Positions 1 to 7,744 of a stretch of DNA of 21,053 nt are shown here, piece by piece. The stretch spans positions 169,168 to 190,220 of the forward strand of contig BFEA01000782.1 of assembly GCA_003427395.1 (NCBI GenBank), in the 5' to 3' direction. Within the stretch, counting starts at the first letter, position 1; each line of letters starts with the position of its first letter. The notes beneath the pieces are model-generated. The model was given only the letters and a program-made list of their open reading frames with translations. It had not been told where the DNA came from and did no database searches. A program made the translations under genes and the position numbers. The stretch comes from Chara braunii (taxonomy: Eukaryota > Streptophyta > Charophyceae > Charales > Characeae).

Positions 1-275
1 TCCCAGCTTCGTCTCGTATCTCGTGCTCACCCTCGATACCTAAAATCCCCGAGTTAAAATAAAGTTATCCCTCCTGCTTTTCTATGCAACGAACATCTCT
101 CCTAATCTCTATGACTCCGGACTCTGATATCCTCACTCTCCTACAAATCCCTGTCGCGATCCTCCTCAACTTTTCTGGTGCACAAGATCGCAAACTCTCT
201 CATAGGTCGACCGACGTCCTCCGCGCTAGATCACTCAACCCTCGATGTGCGACGTGAGCCCCCGCGAACGGGTAA

Positions 276-770
276 TCACCCCCTACGACCATCAAACTTG
301 AAGTATCGTAGCGCTAAGCCAATCACTGCCTCATTGCTCCTACCTCGAACCACCTGACGCGGTATAGGAGGTCTGGGCAAATCCTGAAAGAGCGTAATTC
401 GGGTGTCCCAGGTTACCTACTTACCTAGCGCTAGGAGCCTATCCCGCTCATTCTCAACGACTTTTTCCACGCGCTCCCAGCACCGACCGTAAATCAAATC
501 GCCTTCTCGTTCAACTGGAAGGTAAACCCTAACATCATATACCTCAACGACAAAGAATCGAACAGTGATAATGTAAAGACGTATCTGCTCCCATCCGCTG
601 TCCACTAACTCATATGTCACTACTTCGTACGGAATCACTTCTCTTCTACCCAGGGAACTTAACGTCTCACAAATTTCCGCTAACACATCATCCGAAGGTC
701 TGCTTCGAGCGACAAACCTCTCTCTTCGCGACTGCAATTCCCTCTCAGAAATAGTCGTATCTTTACTCAT
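276..770 (-). pseudogene. Family A protein copy A1, interrupted by in-frame TAG
   Basis: No known family is recognised. The frame starts with ATG at 768-770, 9 nt after the stop of the upstream family A copy, and runs 117 codons to a TAG at 417-419. The same frame then stays open to a TGA at 276-278, and this extension is clearly homologous to the end of copy A3: both have WDT about three residues after the break and then an L/I-PRPP motif. The core PYEVVTY (residues 47-53) and YDV..YLP (78-85) are shared with A2 and A3. The TAG is therefore a nonsense mutation, a base-call error or a readthrough stop inside a gene of about 165 codons. The N-terminal third is rich in Arg and Glu. No signal peptide or membrane segment is visible. 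It is the last well-supported member of the compact minus-strand array. Confidence 0.5.
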
Positions 771-779
771 TCCCTCATG

Positions 780-1240
780 CTATTCATCCCTAGTGGTCTT
801 TTCGAACTTGCCCTCAATCCTGACCGTCCGCGCGAATTCAACTGCAGCTTTCCATTTGTTTTGCCTTAACCCTTGAAATGGAACAGGCGGCCTAGGTAGA
901 CCGTCAAATATAGTGATGTCGTCGGAAACCTCCATAACCTTTCCCAAACTTTTTAACCTTTTTTCCTCTTCTCTATGAAAAATTATTCTCTCTCTTTAGG
1001 CAGATATATCCCAACGTGATACACCTCTAAGCCATGAAACCGCACGGTCATAATATAGTATTGATTCCGTTCGATTCCACTGTTCTGTACTTGATATTTA
1101 ACAACCTCGTACGGAAAAACTTCTCGCTTTCCAATCGCGCTCAATTCCTTAAGTATTCTCTCGTGCTCGGATCCACTAGGACCACTCCAACCTCCGAATT
1201 TCCACCTTCTCCTTGTTAGTTCCGCCTCTGATAGTGACAT
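780..1240 (-). pseudogene. Family A protein copy A2, internally deleted and frameshifted
   Basis: The ATG is at 1238-1240 and an 85-codon frame ends at 983. It shares PYEVVKY and VYHVGIYLP with A1 and A3. After KERE the frame hits TAA, but another frame picks up the family A ending: a Glu/Lys-rich helix, then LGKV, then GLPRPPV and a W..A.EF motif, closing with TAG at 780-782. Compared with A1 and A3, about 20 residues between the YLP motif and the LGK motif are missing, so the break looks like a small deletion with a frame change. The next copy (A1) starts 9 nt downstream. Function is unknown. The continued protein similarity outside the open frame is the reason for calling this one broken gene rather than an 85-residue protein. 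Confidence 0.5.
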
Positions 1241-1263
1241 CTCTTACAATTGCCATGAAGTGT

Positions 1264-1760
1264 CTAACATTCCGCCTCTATTAGGGCTAAGGCCAACAGG
1301 ATCCTGTCCGTCGATTCCTCCAAAAGCCCGTAGAATGTCTCAAAATCATCTATATCCCTAAATTTTTCAATCGCGGCTAGGGTCCAAAGGAACTCACTCT
1401 GGTACTGGTCGTGCGCTTTGTGAATNCTTAAAACAACACTCTCTGTTATGACCCTAGCAAAGTCTCAGACACTTCAGCCTCACTCTTCAGAAGCCTCTCT
1501 GCCTTCACGGGAGTCTCGCGCCACGCTCTGCTCAATGACGCTCCCTCATAAGGGGACAGGTGCAAGGAATAACGGATCGTTCNCGCATCCCCTTCCCCCA
1601 CCCAGAGTCCAGTCACCCGCGCCCTCCGAACANCTTCTCTAGTGCTCTCCGCCTCCTCGATCACGGTGAGCTTCTCTAGTTGCTCCAGCCNTATTCTAAC
1701 ATAAGCGGTTGACCCTTCCAACTTTCCTATAACTTGCATAGAACACCTTTCGAAGCTCAT
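1264..1760 (-). pseudogene. Unknown reading frame D, probably one frameshifted gene
   Basis: The first part is a 104-codon frame from ATG (1758-1760) to TAA at 1446-1448. It is Glu/Arg/Leu-rich with a probable helical segment around residues 25-50. Overlapping its end, a second minus-strand frame opens at about 1464 and continues for roughly 65 codons to TAG at 1264-1266. This part is a well-formed amphipathic Leu/Glu/Asp-rich stretch containing FETFYGLLEE and LLALALIEAE, with no stop. The two parts fit one gene of about 165 codons broken by an indel, or two overlapping genes. No known domain is recognised, and I see no convincing similarity to families A, B or C. Ns near the start could hide further shifts. 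The next gene (A2) begins 23 nt downstream and the previous one ends 9 nt upstream. Confidence 0.35.
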
Positions 1761-1769
1761 TCTCCCTTC

Positions 1770-2110
1770 TCATCCTTCGTCACTCTCAGTGACATCTTTC
1801 TTCTCTCCGGATGTTGCAGTCTCTATCAACTCCTCTTTCCTTCCTGTCGACTCAAGTGATCCTTCGTCTCCTTGGCCTCTCCTCTTGACACTCTCTAGAA
1901 ATTCTAACCTCCACCTCCTAAGGAAGTCTCTGTCCTTTATGAAAAGCCTTCTCAGGGCCTTCGNCGCACCTTCTATTTTGCGCAGNTCACTCTTTTCCTT
2001 ATTAGGCCCTCAATCCTGAATCTTGAGACNNACTTCCTTGACGCGCTCAGCGATTCGTTTAACAATACTCTNCTCTATTCTCTTCTCTCTTCCTTTTAGA
2101 TCTTCCATCT
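1770..2110 (-). pseudogene. Unknown Lys/Arg/Glu-rich reading frame K, interrupted
   Basis: A minus-strand frame runs from about 2110 to TGA at 1770-1772, broken once by an in-frame TGA at 2010-2012. On both sides of the break the composition is the same: a highly charged, probably coiled-coil segment (for example SIVKRIAERVKEV before it and ALRRLFIKDRDFLRRW after it), then an acidic, Ser/Thr/Glu-rich tail ending SDEG. There is no ATG in this frame. An ATG in another frame lies near the 5' end and would need one shift close to an N. It ends 9 nt before the ATG of frame D, keeping the close packing of the array. No family is recognised. The low sequence complexity makes this weaker than its neighbours. 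Confidence 0.3.
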
Positions 2111-2147
2111 TCCACGATCCATCCTTCTTATTCTCATGAACTTCCTA

Positions 2148-2561
2148 TCACATATTGCTTCTAGCTTCCGACGGTGTCTCGTCCNGAATTATCTCCAAGC
2201 GCACCTCTCTTTTAACGCATACGATCACCTCATATACTACCCAACTNTGNGTNGTCAATTCCCTCAAGGCACNAGGTCTCTGCTCTCGTATGACGTCTTC
2301 TGCAAGTTTTTTGAACTCGCTGTCTGACAGTTCTACTTCTATGCTNACCTTCAAAACAATCTGTAGGGTCTCGTTGTCACACGCTAGCNGCCTAGAGACA
2401 ACCCGNCGAGGTGAGAGACCCCTCGTCTCAATTTCACGAGTGGCCACTCGAGGGTTCCTCTCACTCACGCTCCTCNAGGAGTCGGATCCCCTGCGGTCNC
2501 ACCGNAGTGAATACGTGGCCCGAGGTCTATATCTATAAAGTTGCTGCTCATGCTCGGTCAT
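2148..2561 (-). CDS. Family B protein copy B1, unknown function
   Basis: A 137-codon frame with ATG at 2559-2561, 10 nt after the stop of copy B2. No known family is recognised. The N-terminal half is Arg/Ser/Glu-rich and looks disordered. The C-terminal half matches B2: a helix with a run of Glu/Lys residues followed by E-x-RP, then about ten residues to a YEV motif, a short basic strand, and an L-x-E-x(4)-DET ending. In B1 these lie at about residues 90-130. Several Ns fall within the frame, so individual residues are uncertain. There is no signal peptide or membrane segment. The tail-to-head pairing with B2 and the shared ending support a tandem duplication. Confidence 0.45.
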   Translation of the reverse strand: MTEHEQQLYRYRPRATYSXRXDRRGSDSXRSVSERNPRVATREIETRGLSPXRVVSRXLACDNETLQIVLKXSIEVELSDSEFKKLAEDVIREQRPXALRELXXXSWVVYEVIVCVKREVRLEIIXDETPSEARSNM

Positions 2562-2571
2562 GACAGGGTAA

Positions 2572-2853
2572 TCATATTCTACTCCCANCTTCCGCTACCG
2601 TTTCATCGAAGAANNATTCCGCTCGCAAGTACCCAGNCGCCCATANCATTACCTCGTACGTTATCTTNGTCTGGAAGGTTACGCATTCGTGAACTCCTGG
2701 TCTGTACTCCNGAATAAACTCTCTGGCCTGTAGGAAACTCTCTTGCTCNGTTAGGTGGTTGTCTATGTGAGCCCTGAGTAGGACAGTAATCGTGAAACCN
2801 TCATTCACNAATTNCCTGCTCACATTTACCCTCGTAATCGTCCGACCTGGCAT
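2572..2853 (-). CDS. Family B protein copy B2, unknown function
   Basis: The frame is open from a GTG that overlaps the TAG of copy C3 by one base. The first ATG is at 2851-2853, only 8 nt after that stop, and I take it as the start, giving about 93 codons. It shares with B1 the spaced pattern E-x-RPG, then about ten residues, then ITYEV, then a short hydrophobic strand, then an acidic FFDET ending. Upstream it has a basic TRVNVSR stretch and a strand-like ITVLLRAHI segment. No known domain is recognised. It lies between C3 and B1 with almost no spacer on either side. Confidence 0.45.
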   Translation of the reverse strand: MPGRTITRVNVSRXXVNXGFTITVLLRAHIDNHLXEQESFLQAREFIXEYRPGVHECVTFQXKITYEVMXWAXGYLRAEXFFDETVAEXGSRI

Positions 2854-2861
2854 CTCCTCCA

Positions 2862-3608
2862 CTAGCTATGCACAAACAAGTATCTCAGGTCTTCCAGCCC
2901 AATGAACTTGTCTTNTGCGCGTCTTTGACAATAGTGAATCAAATCTGCAGGTCTTAGACAGTCTAGCCAGCAGGTGGCATCTAACAAGTCTCTTTNGATC
3001 TCCTTACCANGGGGTCCCCACCTTACGCAGACTGAGTAGTATGCTTCTAGGAATCGACGCTCCAGCCCCANTAAGAACNCGCGCTGAGTGTGGTCGACTN
3101 CTTTCNTCAAGCAGTCCACGCCTCCGCAAGTTTGTTCTATAACAAACTCACGTAATACCATCCGCCAGCTCCCTATCGGATGGTAAATTTGTGGAGGAGA
3201 ACCGACCATGATTCGCATGGTAAAAGGCCTACCTCCAGCAGTGTTAGCCAGTTGTCTTTTCACTATCGCCTCTGCTAAGATTTCATACTTCCACCAGATC
3301 CTGCTAACGTCCACAAGTGTCAGCCCTATCTCAATATCTCTCTCCTTATCAAACACAAGATGTCNTATACCCTTCACCCGCCGGGGAAACCCTTGGTCCT
3401 TCGTAATCACTGTCCACAAGAAAACCCCTCTCGCCAGCCAAGTACCGAAATGTCGGATTGGCACCCATGCTCCTTCTTCTACGCGGACCGGAAGCGGCAC
3501 ATCATATCCCNACGCCGCCTCCCTCGGNCCTATCAAATCTATCACTCTACGAGACTTTGATCCTCGTNTCAACACATACGTCAACCACACGTCCCAATCG
3601 CTCCTCAT
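2862..3608 (-). CDS. Family C protein copy C3, unknown function
   Basis: An intact frame of about 248 codons from ATG at 3606-3608 to TAG at 2862-2864. Two GTG codons directly upstream are alternative starts. No known family is recognised, but it aligns over most of its length with C1 and C2. Shared blocks are a V-x-LP-x-R motif followed about 28 residues later by FLWT (LW-x-Y in the others), and a proline-containing block near residue 150 followed by an L-REFV segment that matches LPGFV/LPSFV. Further on come a glycine-rich turn and a YYSV..RWG region followed by a Leu/Ile helix. It lacks the acidic Trp-rich tail of C1 and C2 and ends soon after the last shared block. It starts 13 nt after A3 stops and ends 8 nt before the ATG of B2. 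Confidence 0.5.
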   Translation of the reverse strand: MRSDWDVWLTYVLXRGSKSRRVIDLIXPREAAXGYDVPLPVRVEEGAWVPIRHFGTWLARGVFLWTVITKDQGFPRRVKGIXHLVFDKERDIEIGLTLVDVSRIWWKYEILAEAIVKRQLANTAGGRPFTMRIMVGSPPQIYHPIGSWRMVLREFVIEQTCGGVDCLXKXVDHTQRXFLXGLERRFLEAYYSVCVRWGPXGKEIXRDLLDATCWLDCLRPADLIHYCQRRAXDKFIGLEDLRYLFVHS

Positions 3609-3621
3609 CACCACATCCGAA

Positions 3622-4101
3622 TTACCTCGGGTCTNTGGTTCGAGTAANTAGTTCTACCATCTCGTGCCAATCATACCTAGATAAGTTCTTCCCTATAACC
3701 GGAGGCCTTGGAATACCTTTGAACACTCTAACCCCAGTATCCCAACTGACTACCTTTCCCTCTTGTTGTAGTCTTACTACCTCTCCTGCCACNAACCTGG
3801 TATAAGCGTGCCACGTCCTCTCACTCAAATCTCTTTCTNCCCTAGCCGCAGGAATGTAACCTNTCACATCGTACTCCTCCAACTTCGTGAAGTGATAGGA
3901 AAGAACGTACACNCGCCAAGGGTCTATCCCCCTGCCCTGGANGTAGTCGTACGTGACCAGTTCGTACGGGAAAAATCCCCTCTTCGTCCTTCTGTTCAGG
4001 GATCGTATAACATTATTTATCTTCTCTTTCGNAGGTCCCCGCCTTTCGGCGAGCAGCTGATACCAGTAAAGCCGTCTAAAGGAGATCGCATGCCTACCCA
4101 T
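3622..4101 (-). CDS. Family A protein copy A3, apparently intact
   Basis: The best-preserved family A member: 159 codons, ATG at 4099-4101 and TAA at 3622-3624. Conserved features are PYELVTY (residues 45-51), YDV..YIP (77-84), a Glu/Arg-rich helix (about 89-113), EGKVVSWDT (114-122) and GIPRPPV (129-135). Comparison with A1 and A2 shows the same order and spacing, so this copy defines the full length of the family. There is no signal peptide and no membrane helix. The start overlaps the end of a short upstream frame (TAG at 4094-4096), and the stop lies 13 nt before the ATG of C3. I know of no characterised protein with this arrangement. The proline-rich PRPP turn could be a peptide-binding site, but that is only a guess. 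Confidence 0.55.
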   Translation of the reverse strand: MGRHAISFRRLYWYQLLAERRGPXKEKINNVIRSLNRRTKRGFFPYELVTYDYXQGRGIDPWXVYVLSYHFTKLEEYDVXGYIPAARXERDLSERTWHAYTRXVAGEVVRLQQEGKVVSWDTGVRVFKGIPRPPVIGKNLSRYDWHEMVELXTRTXDPR

Positions 4102-4225
4102 CAGTAGTCTCCATCATNTTCCCTACCTCTCATCTCCCGACTCACATACTCATCGCCCCACNGTAAACCCACTTCAAGTCTGTTTNTCCTAGTCTCTCTT
4201 CCTCGCACNCTAGCTCACGACGNNG
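4094..4225 (-). CDS. Short open fragment between B3 and A3
   Basis: About 43 codons are open from an NN at 4223-4224 to TAG at 4094-4096, which overlaps the ATG of A3. The composition is rich in Glu, Arg and Met with a WGDEYVSREM stretch. It could be the frameshifted C-terminus of the preceding family B frame, or chance. There is no start codon near the NN. Confidence 0.2.
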
Positions 4226-4233
4226 TTACCTCC

Positions 4234-4470
4234 TCAGACAAATCTACCACTCAGGCTCAAGATAGTCGAGTAGGTGCTGTGCACTCTCCCGTCAGCTCCA
4301 TGAAAGTAGAAGGTAAACTCGNNGTATTTNTGGCCTCTCCGTATCTCCAAGGCATGCTCGNTCATGAGTCTGATCCGGCGCGCAACATCGTCCATCGCCT
4401 TTTNTTCCCAGCCTCCCNTCCTATCTCGTCGTAAGGAAAAAGTCACTCTCANTGTATCCNTGTCTGCCAT
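4234..4470 (-). CDS. Probable family B protein copy B3, unknown function
   Basis: A 78-codon frame from ATG at 4468-4470 to TGA at 4234. Its layout resembles B1 and B2: a basic RVTFSLRRD strand near the N-terminus, an Arg/Leu-rich helix (about residues 25-45), then an aromatic strand FTFYFHG where the others have the YEV strand, then a short polar ending. The similarity is weak and relies on order and spacing more than on identities, and several Ns fall inside. It may be truncated by a frameshift near the NN at 4223-4224. It lies upstream of A3, which gives the same B-before-A order seen in the second half of the array. Confidence 0.35.
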   Translation of the reverse strand: MADXDTXRVTFSLRRDRXGGWEXKAMDDVARRIRLMXEHALEIRRGXKYXEFTFYFHGADGRVHSTYSTILSLSGRFV

Positions 4471-4581
4471 CCCTACCTGCTCTTACTGCCACTCCTGTCT
4501 AGTCTAAAGTTATCTTCCCGTGTCTACTAACCGACCTCCCTTTACTTCCCTCTCTAAGCTACGTCCGGATATGCCCTGCCT
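4471..4581 (-). other. Spacer between C2 and B3
   Basis: This 111-bp gap is the longest in the minus-strand array. It has stops in all minus-strand frames. It contains TAAAGTTATC at 4505-4514 (GATAACTTTA on the minus strand), which occurs again at 60-69 beyond the last member of the array. It could be a promoter or 3'-end region, but nothing else supports that. Confidence 0.3.
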
Positions 4582-5751
4582 CTAGTCGTCTAGCGCATCT
4601 GGCATATCCTCATCTCCGTCCTCATCTACCCTCTGACCCCATGGGATGTCCTCTTGTCCCTCAGCNTGAGCTANATGCCCCCAGCCNTCCTCGTGCGGAN
4701 CTACCTCTCCTACTTGCCCCTGNCGATCCTCTATCACCAAGTCTCCCCAGCCCNGGTCCTGGTCGCCCCAAGGATCTACGTCATCGAAGTCCTCCCAATC
4801 CCGATCCTCGGCGTACNACCCAAGATCGTCCGCCTCCGGGTATACTTGCTGATAATACTCCTCAACCTCCCANGTCGATATNAGATNGCTCGGTCTCTCC
4901 TCGCGAGTCTCAGCTAACAGCTGTCCTACTCCTGCTAAATGATCCGCAGGCCTCTGAGCCTCNCTCTCTAGCGCCGTCCAGAAAGCCAAGGGCTGGNACA
5001 GAGAGTATAGATGAGGGCTCCCANTAGGCACAATGGCCCGTAGGAACTCAATCAGCTGGAGTCCTCGCTCACCAACAACTGGCCCTGCTACAAACTGAGC
5101 ATACANCACCTAGTCCCTATNAGTGTATCCTCGGTAGAGGCCGTCCAAGTCGAGAGCCGCAAAGTNGATCTGGCCCAGGCGTCTAAGTCCCCAAAGCTCC
5201 TCCGCTACGAAGCCCGGGAGTGTNACACGCAGTCGACTACNAGGATATGGGAAAAGTCCTCCGATCCTGAAGGTCGTCGTCACACTCCGAACTCTCCCAT
5301 GCAGCCGCTCTACCTCGCCGCTCGCGGAGTCCCCTCGAGCCAGTAAGATCGTCCTCGCAGTCTGCTCCTCACGCNAATGATCGTGCACGAGGCCGTGAAA
5401 ATAGACCGTGGCTANTACCTCCGGCGAGTAGTAGATGTGCCCTACCACCTCTACACTAGTNGTGTCAGGCCNTCGCCACCTCTGACTGTCCAGCTCGAAT
5501 GTCTCGATGACATACGTCCATAGGTGTACGTCTNGCCCAAACAATGTCGACGACCATCTGCTCTCTATAGCATCCGCTGAAATCCCTCGGGCTGGCAGAT
5601 CTAGCGCCACTCTGCCTGGCGCTACTGTCTCTGGAGGTCTAGGCCATCTGGTGCTCTNGATCTGGAGCTCCAATCTATCAACCTGCTCTACCATCGAATC
5701 TCGCCGTACTATCAACCGATACCAGTCTCTAAGCCCACTCAACCGTCGCCC
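4582..5751 (-). pseudogene. Family C protein copy C2, in-frame TAG, acidic WG/GW-rich tail
   Basis: One continuous frame of about 390 codons from 5751 down to TAG at 4582-4584, with a single in-frame TAG at 5110-5112. Similarity to C1 continues without a break across that TAG: FPYP..RLR..LPGFV lies before it, and GERGLQLIEFLRA (C1: DERVQLIELIRS) after it. The gene is therefore one unit with a nonsense codon, a base-call error or a readthrough stop. The start is unclear: a TTG is at 5740-5742 and the first ATG at 5692-5694. N-terminal blocks shared with C1 and C3 are LDLPARG and LWTYVIE. The last 75 codons are strongly acidic and hold four WG/GW sites (PWGD, GWGD, GWGH, PWGQ). No known enzyme motif is visible. 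Confidence 0.5.
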
Positions 5752-5773
5752 CTAGTATGCCGCTCTATACTCC

Positions 5774-6819
5774 CTATACTCGGACTGCTACTCCTATGCT
5801 GGGGAAATGGGCGTCGGTAAAGTCGATCTCCTCCCCCGAGTCAGAACTCTGGCCCTCGGAGTCGACCCAATCAGGCTCCCAAGCCTCCTCCTCGTCGTCG
5901 CTCTCCCACCCCTCGTAGTCACACTCGTCCTCCACACGATACGGACGAAGTCCGAGTGTCTGGTAGTAACGGCTCAACTGATACTCACGTATCAGGGGTC
6001 CGCTAGGGGCCTCGCTCCACAAACTCTTCCAATCGTCCCAAAAGAGTCTCCCAACACAGTTAAAGTACTCTGACCCTGTCCGGAGCTCGCGATCCAACCA
6101 ACTCCAGTCGTACGAGGGTGGCGACACCCCTCTCTCGCAATCGTCTCCTAACGAGCGGATCAGCTCTATCAGCTGAACCCTCTCGTCACCCCAGCGAAGC
6201 CCTCCATTCGCGAGAGAGTAGTATATATAGTGCACATCCAAGTTACACCTGACGAACGTCTCAAGCTCCTCATAGGCGAGGCACGTCTCCACTATACCCC
6301 CTACACCTCCAAAGACCGAGTCCACCACAAAGGAGGGGAGGATAGCTCTCAGGCAGGTTCCTGAGTAAGGGAAGAACGCGTCTCGTGCTATCAAAAGCTC
6401 GCCTGTAATATCGAGAGGCGTTCGATCGTGAAACAATGTCAACGGGTCTTGCCCGTCGTCCACGCGAAACTCGTCAACCTCCTGTTGTAGATAGCACTTA
6501 GCTCTATCAATGATCGTGCTAGACCCGAAGATCGCGAGACTCAAAACAGCCTCCTTGGCCGCTTCCTCGCCTAAGTAAAGATAAGCCCTCACTACCCCGA
6601 TCGCCCGATCTCCATACTCCTCCGTCAGATGCTGTCTGTATATCCACAGCCAAGCCTCAGAGGCCAGAAAGACAGACCTCCACCGGAACTCCCTGTCGTG
6701 CAACGCAGTAGGCCGCCCTGGGAGTGTAAGCTCTACCAGGCCAACCTCTATAAGCTCCGGGCCTCTATCTCCCGAGCACAGTCACTCTTGTACACCTCTA
6801 TAGCCTCAGACCGCAACAT
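5774..6819 (-). pseudogene. Family C protein copy C1, frameshift near N-terminus, acidic Trp tail
   Basis: The main frame is open from 6781 to TAG at 5774-5776 (over 330 codons). The likely ATG (6817-6819) is in another frame that stays open to about 6751, so one indel inside the overlap would join them. It aligns with C2: ELTLPGRP with LDLPARG, RWRS with RWSS, LWIY with LWTY, FFPYS..LRAILPSFV with LFPYP..LRTLPGFV, and VQLIELIRS. Conserved Trp, Tyr and Pro positions argue for a folded domain of about 230 residues. The tail is very acidic with one GW, two further Trp and a DSGEE stretch. A pyrimidine run ending TTTTCAG lies about 50 nt upstream of the ATG and could be a 3' splice site. It is the first gene of the array. 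Function is unknown. Confidence 0.5.
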
Positions 6820-7540
6820 CCGACTAGCCGCCGTACATAGGGGTAGCCCTACAGCGCCTGAAAAGGGGTATGGGAGTAACGGGCATCTATAACCCTAGGA
6901 AAAATTTGGCAGCGCTTCGCCTCCCCCCCGTAGGGATGGGGTTTGGGAGGTGATCCCTGAGTAAACGCTACCTAGCTATGTCCTAGCTGATGTCTACCTT
7001 TACGCTGCAAACAACTTAAGAACCTACGAAATACTAAACTGGAACTCTTCCCCTGAATTTTTCGAACTGTTTTTTATTTTTAAAGAATTTTAATAGTTTA
7101 AATTAAAGAAAATTCAAAATCAGTCCCTAAATTGGGAATACTCTAGCTGTAGAATTCAAGGGTGATTGAAGAATGTCAGAGGAAATCAGTCTCGAATTTC
7201 CCTCGTTCTCTCGACCTTTTCAAGGATTTTTACTGAATTATTCAAAAAATAATTCGCAAAAATTGAATAAGTATCTAAGAAAATCCTTTTCCCACATCCG
7301 ACCTTTAGAGGACTTGATTTCGTTACCCTCTGTAATTTCTCTTTGGTCTTTTTCCTTACCCCTACCTTTTCCTAGAATTTCTTATATTTATCAAAATTTA
7401 ATTAGATTTTTTTTTTAAAGAAGGTCGAAATAATTTTTCTTTTTAGACTCCCTCCGTAAGGAGAGGTTTCTCCTATCAATATCCCTATTCCGTTGATTTA
7501 TTTTTAATTAAAGTAATTTTTATGAATTAAAAAAAAAATT
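6820..7540. other. AT-rich non-coding DNA upstream of the C1 array
   Basis: From about 7000 the base composition falls sharply to AT-rich with long A and T runs, unlike the balanced composition of the array to the left. Apart from hairpin repeat copy 1 (6909-6965) I see no gene. On the minus strand, upstream of C1, there is a TATA-like GGGTTATAGA near 6890, which could be a core promoter. The evidence is only positional. Confidence 0.35.
6909..6965 (+). repeat. GC-rich dispersed repeat, copy 1 of 3
   Basis: It begins GGCAGCGCTTCGCC, then a C-run, then GGGATGGGGTTTGGG, then AGTAAAC. Related copies are at 7541-7599 and 7745-7799. All three are in the same orientation and stand out from AT-rich surroundings. 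Confidence 0.55.
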
Positions 7541-7599
7541 AGCAGCACTTCGCCTCCCCCTGTTGGGATGGGGTTCGGGCGAAGCCCTCAACAAATACT
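7541..7599 (+). repeat. GC-rich dispersed repeat, copy 2 of 3, with hairpin
   Basis: The same order of blocks as copy 1. Here CTTCGCC (7548-7554) pairs perfectly with GGCGAAG (7578-7584) around a loop carrying GGGATGGGG, so the copy can fold into a hairpin. It is followed by CCCTCAACAAATAC. Confidence 0.55.
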
Positions 7600-7744
7600 A
7601 AGGGATGCAAAAAAAGGTGAAAAATCATATAAAAGACATAAACCTATTTTACTGAATTTTTAATTATTATTATTATTATTTCAATAATTTTTACCCTTTT
7701 AAATAGCAATAATTTCAAATTTAAACAGAATTTCCAAATTGTTC

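Noticed and set aside
4582-5027. Pro-rich plus-strand frames opposite the C2 tail
   Set aside because: They are antisense shadows of the acidic tail. The protein similarity is on the minus strand only.
276-6819. Non-standard genetic code with TAG as sense codon
   Set aside because: Several array members appear to end at TAG where homology also stops, and other breaks are frameshifts or TGA, so decay or sequence error is simpler.
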